Shown here: in pieces, positions 23,826 to 32,945 of the stretch
How positions within the stretch are numbered: the stretch's first letter is position 1
Layout: each line of letters opens with the position of its first letter
NCBI GenBank assembly: GCA_035758925.1
Contig: DASTVV010000115.1
Coordinates: forward strand, 1-64,000
Direction: 5' to 3'
DNA: 64,000 nt
Origin: DASPMP01 sp035758925
Lineage (GTDB): Bacteria > Gemmatimonadota > Gemmatimonadetes > Gemmatimonadales > Gemmatimonadaceae
Notes under the pieces: model-generated
Told to the model about the DNA's origin: nothing
The model's input: only the letters and a program-made list of their open reading frames with translations
Databases searched by the model: none
Position numbers and translations under genes: made by a program

Positions 23826-25025
23826 CTAGTCGGCGGCCAGTCTCGCCATGGTCGCGACGATCGTCAGCGCACGCTCGACGCCCGCGGTACCAGAACCGTT
23901 GTCGAACCATTCGCGCGTGGTGTGGGCGTCGCCGCCCTTGCCGCCGCCGCCGATCGCGATCGCTGGTGCTCCCGCCGCGATCGCCGCGTTGGCGTCCGTG
24001 GACGCCGCCGCCAGCTCGGGAACGCGACCCACGAGGCGAGTCGCCTCAAGGGCGGCGACCACCAGGGGAGTGTCAGCGCCGGTGTGTCCGCCGGGCCGAT
24101 CGCCGATGCGCTCGACGCGGCGCGTGAGTGGCGCGGCCTGGGGCGCGCGCCGGTCGTTCTCCTCCGTGGCCGCCGCGGACGCCAGCGAACGCACCTCGCG
24201 CTCGAGCCACGCGAGCACCGCTTCGTCCGTGCTGCGGGCATCCACCTCCAGCCAGGCAACTTCGGGAATCGCGTTGATGGCCAGTCCGCCGCCAATGCGA
24301 CTCACCGTGAGCGACGAGCGCGCCATGCCACGCACACGAAGATTGGCGAGGCTCGTCGCGGCGCGGGCCGCGGCATGGACGGGGTTCGGCATGCCGTACG
24401 CGGCCCAGCTGTGTCCGCCGGGACCACGATACTCGACGCGGAATCGCCGCGAGCCAAGCGCCGTGTTGACCACGCGCTCGTCGCCCGCGCCGTCCAGCGC
24501 GACCACGGCGAACGGACGCGATCCGTTGCCGAAACGGAATTTCGCCCCGCGCAGGTCGCCAGAGCCTTCCTCGCCGGTCGTGGCGACGAACTCCACGGCA
24601 CGCGCGAATGGCGCGCGGCACTGCCGGATGACCTGCGCCAGCGCCAGCATCACGGCCAGCCCGCGTCCGTTGTCGCAGATGCCGGGGCCGACGATGCGGT
24701 TCCCCTCGCGCCGCACGGAGACGTGCGTGCCTTCCGGGAAAACGGTGTCGAGGTGCGCGCAGACGACTACCGGCGCAGCCGCGACCGCGTCGGACGCGCG
24801 CGCGACGACGTTGCCAGCGCCGTCGATCGTGGCGTCGAAGCCGGTTGCCGCAAATCGTTCGGCCACCCAGCGCGCCCGGCGACGCTCGGCGCCGGTCGGC
24901 GCCGCGATTTCCGAGACTTCGATCTGCGTGCGGACGATGTCGTCGTCCAGCTCGGCCAACAGGCGGCGCTCGCGCGCCAGCTCACGATAGGTGTCGGTGG
25001 TGATCTGCTCGACGCGCGACGGCAT
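23826..25025 (-). CDS. M20 family metallopeptidase
   Basis: The protein has about 399 residues. Metal-binding motifs fit M20: VCAHLDTVF (His, Asp), GICDNGRGLAVML, ATTGEEGSGD (catalytic Glu pair), and near the end GGGGKGGDAHTTREWF (last His). The middle part with GPGGHSWAAYGMPNPVHAA is the dimerisation/lid domain. Substrates are likely short peptides or acylated amino acids. The start at 25025 is chosen over longer frames because its N-terminus matches the family's first helix; no strong Shine-Dalgarno is present. It is divergent from the MFS gene at 25091. Confidence 0.9.
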   Translation of the reverse strand: MPSRVEQITTDTYRELARERRLLAELDDDIVRTQIEVSEIAAPTGAERRRARWVAERFAATGFDATIDGAGNVVARASDAVAAAPVVVCAHLDTVFPEGTHVSVRREGNRIVGPGICDNGRGLAVMLALAQVIRQCRAPFARAVEFVATTGEEGSGDLRGAKFRFGNGSRPFAVVALDGAGDERVVNTALGSRRFRVEYRGPGGHSWAAYGMPNPVHAAARAATSLANLRVRGMARSSLTVSRIGGGLAINAIPEVAWLEVDARSTDEAVLAWLEREVRSLASAAATEENDRRAPQAAPLTRRVERIGDRPGGHTGADTPLVVAALEATRLVGRVPELAAASTDANAAIAAGAPAIAIGGGGKGGDAHTTREWFDNGSGTAGVERALTIVATMARLAAD

Positions 25026-25090
25026 CCCATGATTCTCTGCGTCACGGGCGCTTTCGCAAGAGGTGGGTTGGCAATGGTACATTGTTCCGC

Positions 25091-26299
25091 GTGAACGGAT
25101 TGCGCCGCCCGCTCGGCCGCAACGTCATCGCGCTCACCGCGGTGAGTTTTTTCACCGACGTGTCGAGCGAGATGATCTACCCGCTCCTTCCCGTGTTCCT
25201 CACGTCGACGCTCGGCGCGAGCGCGGGCATGCTGGGCCTCATCGAAGGCGCGGCGGAGAGCACGGCGTCGCTGCTCAAGCTCGCGAGCGGCTGGTGGTCC
25301 GATCGCGTTCGCCGGCGCAAGCCACTGGTTGTGTTCGGTTACACGCTCGCGTCGTTCACGCGGCCGCTGGTGGCAGCCGCGCAGTCGGCGTCGCAGGTGC
25401 TGGCCATCCGGCTCGTCGATCGCGTCGGGAAGGGAATCAGGAATTCACCGCGTGATGCGCTCATAGCGGACTCGGTGGATCCCGCGGCGCGCGGCCGAGC
25501 ATTCGGCTTTCACCGTGCCGGCGACAATGCTGGCGGCGTGGTGGGTCCGCTCGTCGCGTTTGCCATGATGCAGTGGTTCGGGCTGGGAATGCGCACCGTG
25601 TTCTGGCTGGCCGTGATACCGGCTGTGTTCGCTGTGTTCACCGTGATCGTGTTCGTGCAGGAGTCGCGACACGACACCAGACCAGACGGCGGAGCTGACA
25701 GCGGCGCTGACGGCGGAGCTAACGGCGGCGCTGACGGCAGCACCGTCGTTCTGCCACGGAGCTTCTGGGCCTATCTCGGCGTCCTGCTGATTTTCACGCT
25801 CGGCAATTCCACCGACGCATTTCTCCTACTGCGAGCGAATCAGCTGGGCGTGCCCGTGGCGCTGGCGCCGATTCTATGGATGACGCTGAATCTGGTGAAG
25901 TCGTTGAGCAGCACGCACGGTAGCGGTCTCTCGGACCGCATCGGCCGAATGCCGACGCTGCTCATGGGTTGGGGCGTGTACGCGCTCGTCTATCTCGGCT
26001 TTGCGTTCGCGTCCGCGGCGTGGCACGCCTGGGCCCTCTTCTGCGCGTATGGGCTGTTCTTCGCGCTCACCGAGGGCACCGAACGCGCGCTCGTCGCCGA
26101 CTACGTACCGGCCGTCAGGCGTGGCACCGCGTTCGGCTGGTTCAATCTCACGGTCGGGCTCGGAATGCTGCCAGCGTCGCTCCTGTTCGGGCTCGTGTGG
26201 GACCGCCTTGGCGCACACGGCGCATTCATCATGGGCGCCGCGCTCGCCGGTCTAGCCGCGGCGGGCCTGGCATTCGTGCCCAGGCCCGCGCGTTCCTAG
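25091..26299 (+). CDS. MFS transporter
   Basis: The protein has about 402 residues and 12 predicted membrane helices. The N-terminal half begins NGLRRPLGRNVIALTAVSFFTDVSSEMIYPLLPVFL, whose first part is common to a group of bacterial MFS carriers, and contains the loop motif DRVGKGIRNSPRDALIAD. The substrate is unknown. A GTG at 25091 and a TTG at 25082 are both possible starts; GTG fits the family N-terminus better. The central cytosolic loop carries a tandem Asp/Gly-rich repeat (25685-25740). It ends ten bases before the convergent YbdD-like gene. Confidence 0.9.
   Translation: MNGLRRPLGRNVIALTAVSFFTDVSSEMIYPLLPVFLTSTLGASAGMLGLIEGAAESTASLLKLASGWWSDRVRRRKPLVVFGYTLASFTRPLVAAAQSASQVLAIRLVDRVGKGIRNSPRDALIADSVDPAARGRAFGFHRAGDNAGGVVGPLVAFAMMQWFGLGMRTVFWLAVIPAVFAVFTVIVFVQESRHDTRPDGGADSGADGGANGGADGSTVVLPRSFWAYLGVLLIFTLGNSTDAFLLLRANQLGVPVALAPILWMTLNLVKSLSSTHGSGLSDRIGRMPTLLMGWGVYALVYLGFAFASAAWHAWALFCAYGLFFALTEGTERALVADYVPAVRRGTAFGWFNLTVGLGMLPASLLFGLVWDRLGAHGAFIMGAALAGLAAAGLAFVPRPARS
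25685..25740. repeat. In-frame tandem repeat in the MFS central loop
   Basis: A 24-base unit (two similar 12-mers of the form GACGGCGGAGCT/GACAGCGGCGCT) occurs twice, followed by a partial copy. It encodes Gly-Ala-Asp-Gly repeats between the two six-helix halves. As a multiple of three, copy changes would lengthen the loop without breaking the frame. Confidence 0.8.
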
Positions 26300-26309
26300 C
26301 GATCGGCGC

Positions 26310-26507
26310 TCAGCAGCACCGCTGGCCGGGACGCGAGTACTTGTCCTCGAGCCTCGACTGCTCGAAATCCTCTCTGCTCATCGGAGTCGTGCCCGGGTGA
26401 CACTCGGTCACGTGCGCCAGATAGCGATCGTAATCGGGCACACCCACCACGCGCCGCACGACGGCTGCGGCGCGCTGAAACGCGGTGGCGAGCTCTGCCC
26501 AGGTCAC
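26310..26507 (-). CDS. YbdD/YjiX-like small protein (DUF466)
   Basis: The protein has 65 residues and shows the family pattern: VRRVVGVPDYDRYLAHV, then HPGTTPMSREDFE and the C-terminal end RPGQRCC. A GTG start overlaps the TGA of the upstream S9 peptidase gene (GTGA, 26504-26507), giving the usual family length; an ATG further upstream would give a non-family extension. In many bacteria this small gene sits directly behind cstA, a peptide or pyruvate transporter. Here it follows the peptidase, with cstA 4.3 kb away. Its role in CstA transport is not well understood. Confidence 0.88.
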   Translation of the reverse strand: MTWAELATAFQRAAAVVRRVVGVPDYDRYLAHVTECHPGTTPMSREDFEQSRLEDKYSRPGQRCC

Positions 26508-28891
26508 TGCCGGCCGGTGCTTGTCGTCTTCGCTTCCCGCGGCGCGGCAATGGTGCGCTCGAACAGCTTGAAGATCCGCGTGTACTCGTCCGTCCACGAA
26601 TCGGGTCGCACGAAACCGTGGTCCTCAACGGGATACACGGCCAGCTCCCAGTCCGACTTGCCGAGCTCCACGAGCTTCTGGGTCAGGCGCACGATGTCCT
26701 GGAAGTGCACGTTGACGTCCACCATGCCGTGGGCCATGAGCAGCGGGTCCGCGAGACCAGCGGCAAAATAGATGGGCGAGGACTGGCGGTAGGCGACGCT
26801 GTCCTTGTCCGGTGTGTTGAGAATCTGGGACGTGTACTGATGGTTGTAGTGCGCCCAGTCGGTGACGCTGCGGAGCGCGGCGCCCGCGCCGAAGCGCGAC
26901 GGCTCGGTGAAGAGCGCCATCAGTGTCATGAAGCCACCGTAACTGCCGCCGTAGATCCCGACGCGCTCCGGCGAGATGCCGAGCTCCTTTTCCAGGTAGC
27001 GGGTGCCGTCCACCTGATCCTGCAGGTCGCGACCGCCCATGTGACGATAGATGGCGGTGCGCCAGTCGCGTCCGTAGCCCGCGGAGCCGCGATAGTCGAT
27101 GTCGAGCACGATATAGCCGCGCGAGGCCAGGAAGTGATTGAACATGTACTCGCGCGAGTACGACGACCAGAAATTGTGCACGTTGTGGAGGTAACCCGCG
27201 CCGTGCACGAAGATCACGGCCGCGCCATTGCCGCGAGCGCCCAGGTCCGCTGGCTTGTAGATGCGCGCCGGCACTTTGACGCCGTCGGACGCGTTGATCC
27301 ACACGATCTGTGGTGCCAACCACTTGAACGACTGCCAGTCCGCCGTGGGCGAGCTGGTCAGTCGCGCCATGTCGCTGACGCCGGGCTGGTTGCGTGCGAG
27401 GTAGAGCTCTGGCGGCTTGTTCGAGAACGAGTAGACGTCGGCGATCCACTGCTCGTCGGGCGAGAGCGCGGACTGATGCGACCCGGCCTGCGTCGTGACG
27501 CGCGTGCGCGGCCCGCCGGCGACGCTCATCCGATAGAGCTGCGCATCGAAGGGCGAGTTCTCGCTGGAGGTGAGGAAGAACGTTCTTCGGTCCGCGCTGA
27601 GCGCGACGTCGAGGACCTCCCACTTTCCGCTCGTCAGCTGCCGCTTGTCGCCGCCCTTTGCCGAGGCCGTGTAGACATGCGCGAAGCCGTCCGCCTCGGA
27701 CGTGAACCAGACACGATCGCCGTCGAGCCAGCCGGCACAGAGGCCGCACGCGTTGCCGCCGCCGCGGCCGGTCAGGACCCACGCCGTGTCGCGGAGGACG
27801 TCGATCGTCGTCAACGCGCCCGTGGTCGAGACACTGTGCACGTAGCGTGACTTGTAGTCGCGCGCCACCGCGACCAGGAGAGCCGCGGTTCCGGAGTCGT
27901 TCCATCCAGCGGAGAATGCGAACGCGGGCGCGCGCGCCGTGTCCGTGGGAATGACCTTGAGCCACTGGACGTCTCCGCCCGGGAGCGGCACCAGTGCCAC
28001 GCGTCCACTGGCCTGGTCGTCGCCAACCTTGGTGCGAACACGGAGATCTTCGGTGTAGCCGCTGGCCGTCACGTATTGCGGCACCTCCGTCTCACGAGCG
28101 GTGGTTGCCGGCACGGACGTCACCAGCACGAGCGCCGAGCCATTGGGTGAGACGTTCAGCTGCGTGACCCGCTCGTCCTTCGCGAGATAGAGCGGCTTCG
28201 GTTGACGTGCCTCGTGCGCCCGACGATCCGAGCGCGAGATGCTGTCCAGACGCGAACGCTCGCGCACCGCGTCGAACAGCTCTCGCTGCTGCGAGCGCAG
28301 GACGCCGCGCTGGCCGGTATAGGCAGAGTCCTCCCGCGGAGCCGGGCCAGTGCGCACGTCCGTGATCTGGCTGACCAGCGACCGCGCCAGGTCCACGAAA
28401 TAGATGTTGTTGTCGCGCACGAAGTACACGCCGGACCCGTCCGCGGTGATCGCGGGCGTCGTCTCGACGCCCACGGTCTGCGTCAGCCGGCGCACGGTCG
28501 CGAGCCGCATGTCCACGACGTACAAGTCTCCTTCGTATGCCACCGCCTTGAGCCTGCGGTCCCGAGTGTAGCTCCCGTCCGCGAACAGCGGCCCGGCGGA
28601 ATCGACCTGGGCTTCGGTCAAACGCTCGGGCGTCGCGCCGGCCTGCGCCCGAACCCGGTGCGGCCAGAGTGGCTCGCTCCATTTGGTGCCGGGCGGATTC
28701 CAGTAGAAGTAGATCCACTTCCCGTCGGCGCTCCAGCGAACCCGCTGCGGCTCGCGGCCATAGAGCTCGGGGCCGCGCATGATGTTGGCGATCGAGAAGT
28801 CGAAGGTATTCTGGCCGTTCTGCGCGGCCGCCGGGGCGGCCCAGAGCGCCGCGAGGAGTGCCGCGAGGCTGATCGTGCGGAAGTAGGTCAT
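26504..28891 (-). CDS. Secreted S9 peptidase (DPP IV/prolyl-oligopeptidase type)
   Basis: The protein has 795 residues with a signal peptide ending AAAQ (about residue 24). A propeller domain (about 30-540) is followed by an alpha/beta hydrolase. Ser650 lies in GIYGGSYGGF, with Asp in HGMVDVNVHFQD and His in PVEDHGFVRP, giving the full catalytic triad. The order and the motif GGSYGGF fit S9B/S9C exopeptidases that remove dipeptides or acyl-amino acids outside the cytoplasm. It is co-translated with the YbdD-like gene through a GTGA overlap. It diverges from the kinase gene at 29064. Confidence 0.93.
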   Translation of the reverse strand: MTYFRTISLAALLAALWAAPAAAQNGQNTFDFSIANIMRGPELYGREPQRVRWSADGKWIYFYWNPPGTKWSEPLWPHRVRAQAGATPERLTEAQVDSAGPLFADGSYTRDRRLKAVAYEGDLYVVDMRLATVRRLTQTVGVETTPAITADGSGVYFVRDNNIYFVDLARSLVSQITDVRTGPAPREDSAYTGQRGVLRSQQRELFDAVRERSRLDSISRSDRRAHEARQPKPLYLAKDERVTQLNVSPNGSALVLVTSVPATTARETEVPQYVTASGYTEDLRVRTKVGDDQASGRVALVPLPGGDVQWLKVIPTDTARAPAFAFSAGWNDSGTAALLVAVARDYKSRYVHSVSTTGALTTIDVLRDTAWVLTGRGGGNACGLCAGWLDGDRVWFTSEADGFAHVYTASAKGGDKRQLTSGKWEVLDVALSADRRTFFLTSSENSPFDAQLYRMSVAGGPRTRVTTQAGSHQSALSPDEQWIADVYSFSNKPPELYLARNQPGVSDMARLTSSPTADWQSFKWLAPQIVWINASDGVKVPARIYKPADLGARGNGAAVIFVHGAGYLHNVHNFWSSYSREYMFNHFLASRGYIVLDIDYRGSAGYGRDWRTAIYRHMGGRDLQDQVDGTRYLEKELGISPERVGIYGGSYGGFMTLMALFTEPSRFGAGAALRSVTDWAHYNHQYTSQILNTPDKDSVAYRQSSPIYFAAGLADPLLMAHGMVDVNVHFQDIVRLTQKLVELGKSDWELAVYPVEDHGFVRPDSWTDEYTRIFKLFERTIAAPREAKTTSTGRQ

Positions 28892-29063
28892 GGTTCGAAG
28901 GTGGGTCGGTCGAATATTACCCGCTGCTACGGAGATATTCGCATCTGGCGCGCAGGTGCGCGACTCATATGTTGGTTCTCAATACTCACCGGCCACACGC
29001 CAGGGCAAGCTTCTGACGCAGACAACGCCCGGCCCGCGCCCGCAGGGAAGCGGTTCCGCGAGC

Positions 29064-30824
29064 ATGCTCCCCCACTGCACGGTGTGTCAGGCGCCGATCA
29101 GCCTGCGCGCCACGACCTGTGCCGTCTGCGACGCCCCCGCGCCACCGTCACTCCCCGCGATGCAATCGGGGGAGCTGCGATCGGGCGAGTTCGTTCGCTT
29201 CCAGCCGCCTCCCGAGGAATTGCGCGACCTGTATTCCGATCTCGTTCGCACGCTCTCGCCCAACATTCGTGTCCTCGGCATGATCGGCGAAGGCGGCATG
29301 GCCATGGTGTTCGTCGGACGCGACTCCGTCCTGAAGCGCCAGGTGGCCATCAAGGTGCTGTCGCCCACGATGGCCGACGACACCGTGGCTCGCACGCGAT
29401 TCACTCGCGAAGCCGAGTCCATCGCGGCGGTGTCGCATCCGAACATCGTGAACGTCTTCCACGTCGGCGAGATCCCCGGACGGTCCATCCCGTACTTCGT
29501 GATGCAGTTCGTGGACGGGCCGACGCTGGGCATGGGAGCGCTGCGCGGCCGCAAGCTCACCGACATCCGCGTGCGTCGCCTCATGGCCGACGTCGCGGCC
29601 GGGCTTGCCGCGGCGCACCGTCGCAAGGTCTTCCACCGCGACATCAAGCCGAACAACATCGTTCTCGACGGCGAGACCGGACGCGCCCTCGTGCTCGACT
29701 TCGGCATCTCGGCCGCGTACAGCTCCAGACGACAGAGCTACGGAGTGCGCCTCACCGACGAGGGCATGTATCTCGGTACCCCGACGTACATGAGCCCCGA
29801 GCAGGGCAATGGCGAGGAAGTCACGGGGAAGAGCGACGTGTACAGCCTGGGCGTGCTCGCGTTCGAGCTGCTCGTCGGCCACCCGCCGTTCGAGGGTTCG
29901 CCCGTGTCGGTGATGGCGTCGCACCTGCGCGACGTTCCGGCGCGCATCGACGAGCTGCGCTCGGACGTCAGCGAGGAGCTGGTGACGCTGATCGCGCGCT
30001 GCCTCGAGAAGAACCCGGCGCGCCGGCCCTCCGCGCAGGAGATCGTCCACTTCCTCAATCCAACGCTGCGTCAGGTCGTCGAATGGCCGCCGCCGGGCAT
30101 GTCGCGCGTGCGCGGCTCGGGCGCGCGGCTGCTCGCGTCGGCCACGGCAACCACCCTGGCGGTTGCGCTGTTCTTCGGGGCCCTCACGATGTGGCCCGAG
30201 CTCGCGGTGTTGCGTCGTCCAGGCGATGAGCCGCACGCAGTGCGCTCGTTCGTGCTGGGTGCGGGCCTGGCGCTGGTCATCGGGCTGGCCGGCGTCTTTG
30301 TGTTCTATGTGGTGGACGCGGTGCGGCGTTGGCGCTGGGCCGAACACTCGGGCTATCCACGGTGGGTGGTGGCCGACGTGTTCGCGGACACTCGTCGCGA
30401 CGCGGGCAAGCTGATCAACGGCACGGACGACTTTGCGTTCGTGCACGGCCCCACGCGGCAGATGCTCATGAAGGTTCGCCGCCTGCGGCTCGCGCTATCC
30501 GTGTCGTGCGCCGTCGTCGCGATCGCTGGCGTCGTGCACTGGGTCACGCGCTGGGCCTCGCTCGCTGCAGCCGCCCCAGTCGATCACATCGCGGCCCGCT
30601 GGGTGATTCCAGTCCTCGGCATGTCCGCGGTCGCCGTGCTGCTCGCCATTCCCGAGTATCGAGTGCGGCGGCGCGAACACGCCAAGATCACCGGCCGCCC
30701 CAGTGGCGAAAAGGCGCCGCCACTGCACAGCGATCTGGTCGACATGTGGATGGCCAGCGCCGAGCGCGCGCGTACGTCGCTTCAGGGCGACACGCGACAC
30801 GGCGTGCGCAAGGATTCCGAGTAG
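29064..30824 (+). CDS. Ser/Thr protein kinase with zinc ribbon and C-terminal membrane helices
   Basis: The ATG at 29064 is chosen because the domain begins just after it: CTVC and CAVC (residues about 5-24) form a zinc ribbon. The kinase domain (about 70-340) has GEGGMAMVF, Lys97 in VAIK, the catalytic Asp193 in HRDIKPNN, DFG with Asp212, and GTPTYMSPEQ. After it come four membrane helices (about 360-380, 400-425, 480-505 and 515-540) with soluble loops. It should phosphorylate cytosolic targets from the inner membrane. No cognate phosphatase is next to it. The neighbours on both sides, the S9 peptidase and the cstA-like gene, are on the other strand. Confidence 0.9.
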   Translation: MLPHCTVCQAPISLRATTCAVCDAPAPPSLPAMQSGELRSGEFVRFQPPPEELRDLYSDLVRTLSPNIRVLGMIGEGGMAMVFVGRDSVLKRQVAIKVLSPTMADDTVARTRFTREAESIAAVSHPNIVNVFHVGEIPGRSIPYFVMQFVDGPTLGMGALRGRKLTDIRVRRLMADVAAGLAAAHRRKVFHRDIKPNNIVLDGETGRALVLDFGISAAYSSRRQSYGVRLTDEGMYLGTPTYMSPEQGNGEEVTGKSDVYSLGVLAFELLVGHPPFEGSPVSVMASHLRDVPARIDELRSDVSEELVTLIARCLEKNPARRPSAQEIVHFLNPTLRQVVEWPPPGMSRVRGSGARLLASATATTLAVALFFGALTMWPELAVLRRPGDEPHAVRSFVLGAGLALVIGLAGVFVFYVVDAVRRWRWAEHSGYPRWVVADVFADTRRDAGKLINGTDDFAFVHGPTRQMLMKVRRLRLALSVSCAVVAIAGVVHWVTRWASLAAAAPVDHIAARWVIPVLGMSAVAVLLAIPEYRVRRREHAKITGRPSGEKAPPLHSDLVDMWMASAERARTSLQGDTRHGVRKDSE

Positions 30825-30840
30825 CCCGAAGCAGCCGGCG

Positions 30841-32907
30841 TCAGTCGCCGGCGACCGCTACGGCGCGCTCGAACGGCACCTCGCTGCTCACGGCTGGTTT
30901 CGTGCCGCTCATGACCGCAGCCCACTCGCGCAGGCTGTCCACCAGGATCACGACCACCGAAACCATGAAGAACAGGGCGACGGCGGCGTCGAGCCAGTCG
31001 TTGAACATCAATCGGCGCGCGGCCTCCGCCGTTGCGACGCCGGCGGGAAACGCGCCCGACTCGAGTGCGGCGCCCAGCATCCGCGCATGCGCGAGGAAGC
31101 CGAGCTTGGGGTCGGCCGAGAACACCTTCGCCCATCCGGCAGTCATCGTGACGGCCACCAGCCAGACGAGCGGCGTCACGGTGACGAACGCGTAGCGCGG
31201 TTTCCCCATCTTGATGACGATGGTCGTCCCGACGCACAGCGCGACGGTTGCGAGCAGCTGATTCGAGATGCCGAACAGCGGCCACAGCGAGTTGATGCCG
31301 CCGAGCGGATCGATGACGCCCTGATAGAGGAAGTGCCCCCAGAGGGCCACGACCATCGCGCTGGAGATCACGACGCCGGGATACCAGGACACGCGTCCGA
31401 ACGGCTCCCACACGTGCTTGCCCAGGTCCTGGAGCATGAAGCGGCCGACGCGCGTGCCGGCGTCCAGCGTGGTGAGAATGAACAGCGCCTCGAACATGAT
31501 GGCGAAGTGATACCACAGTGCCATCGCGCCGCCGCCGAACACGTTCGAGAAGATGTGCGCCATGCCGATCGCAAGGCTTGGCGCGCCACCGGTGCGCGAA
31601 AGCACCGACGACTCGCCGATCGACGTGGCCAGCGTGGACAACTCCGCCGGCGTCACGGTGAAGCCCCAGCCCTGGATCGCTCGGGCCGCGGAGTCCGCGG
31701 TCGCGCCGAGCAGCCCCGCCGGTGCGTTGATGGCGAAGTACACGCCCGGGGTGAGCACGCACGCCGCGATCAGCGCCATGATGGCCACCATCGACTCCAT
31801 CAGCATGCTGCCGTAGCCGATCATGCGCGCGTCCGTCTCCTTCTCGAGCAGCTTCGGCGTGGTGCCACTGGCGATGAGCGCGTGGAATCCGCTGATGGCT
31901 CCGCACGCGATCGTGATGAACGCGAACGGGAACAGCTTGCCCGCAAAGACCGGCCCGGTGCCATCCGTGAAGCGCGTGAGCGCCGGCATTTGGAGCGGGG
32001 GCAGCACGATGATGATGCCGATCGCAAGCGCGAAGACCACGGCGATCTTCACGAACGCAGAGAGGTAGTCGCGCGGCGCCAGCAGCAGCCACACCGGCGT
32101 CACGGACGCGGCAAAGCCATAGGCCATGATCAGCCACGCCAGCGTCGTTCCGCTGAGTGTGAACGTCGGCGCCAGCGCGGGATTCTGGGAGACCCACTGT
32201 CCGACGTAGAGAGCGACGATCAGCAGGACGATGCCGATGGCGCTGGCCTCGAGCACGCGGCCCGGCCGGAACCACCGGAGATAGATGCCCATCAGCATGG
32301 CGATGGGGATCGTGAGGCCGATCGTGACCGTACCCCATGGACTGGCCCGCAAGGCGTTCACGACGACGAGCGCCAGCACCGCGATCAGAACGATCATGAT
32401 GCCGAACACCGCGACGAGCGCGGTGAAGCCACCGATCGGTCCGATCTCCTCGCGCGCCATCTGGCCCAGCGACTTGCCGTTGCGTCTCACCGAGGACGCG
32501 AGGATCACGAAGTCCTGCACGGCGCCGCCGAGCGCGACGCCGACGAGAATCCAGAGCATGCCGGGGAGGAACCCGAACTGTGCCGCCAGCGTCGGTCCCA
32601 CCAGCGGTCCGGGCCCCGCGATCGCCGCGAAATGGTGCCCGAAGACGATCCAGCGATTCGTCGGGACGTAGTCACGTCCGTCATTGAGCCGCACGGCCGG
32701 CGTCGCGCGCTCGGCGTTCAGCGCGAAGACTTTTGCCGCGATGAACTTGCTGTAGAACCGGTAGGCGATCAGATACGTGCAGACGGCGGCCGTGACGACC
32801 CAGGCCGCGCTTATCGTTTCGCCGCGCGAGAGGGCGATGAAGGCCACCGCCCCGGCGCCCGCAAGGGCCAGGAGCAGCCAGCCCAAACCGGATAACAGTT
32901 TTGTCAT
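30841..32907 (-). CDS. cstA: CstA-type carbon starvation membrane protein
   Basis: The protein has 688 residues with many membrane helices. Typical CstA motifs include YVPTNRWIVFGHHFAAIAG near the N-terminus and IVFGHHFAAIAGPGPLVGP, GFHALIASGTTPKL and FEALFILTTLDAGTRVGRF in the middle. CstA takes up peptides or pyruvate when carbon is scarce. The ATG at 32907 gives the normal N-terminus; a longer frame to 32943 would only add 12 residues. It diverges from the lipoprotein gene at 32946. The usual small partner, YbdD, is present but 4.3 kb away. Confidence 0.93.
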   Translation of the reverse strand: MTKLLSGLGWLLLALAGAGAVAFIALSRGETISAAWVVTAAVCTYLIAYRFYSKFIAAKVFALNAERATPAVRLNDGRDYVPTNRWIVFGHHFAAIAGPGPLVGPTLAAQFGFLPGMLWILVGVALGGAVQDFVILASSVRRNGKSLGQMAREEIGPIGGFTALVAVFGIMIVLIAVLALVVVNALRASPWGTVTIGLTIPIAMLMGIYLRWFRPGRVLEASAIGIVLLIVALYVGQWVSQNPALAPTFTLSGTTLAWLIMAYGFAASVTPVWLLLAPRDYLSAFVKIAVVFALAIGIIIVLPPLQMPALTRFTDGTGPVFAGKLFPFAFITIACGAISGFHALIASGTTPKLLEKETDARMIGYGSMLMESMVAIMALIAACVLTPGVYFAINAPAGLLGATADSAARAIQGWGFTVTPAELSTLATSIGESSVLSRTGGAPSLAIGMAHIFSNVFGGGAMALWYHFAIMFEALFILTTLDAGTRVGRFMLQDLGKHVWEPFGRVSWYPGVVISSAMVVALWGHFLYQGVIDPLGGINSLWPLFGISNQLLATVALCVGTTIVIKMGKPRYAFVTVTPLVWLVAVTMTAGWAKVFSADPKLGFLAHARMLGAALESGAFPAGVATAEAARRLMFNDWLDAAVALFFMVSVVVILVDSLREWAAVMSGTKPAVSSEVPFERAVAVAGD

Positions 32908-32945
32908 GGGCGCAAAGTTGTGCCTGGGCACGGAGTGGGTCAATC

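Noticed and set aside
30703..32895. A very long plus-strand open frame opposite cstA, rich in Arg, His and Asp
   Set aside because: It is the antisense shadow of a high-GC membrane protein gene. Composition is abnormal and no domain is visible.
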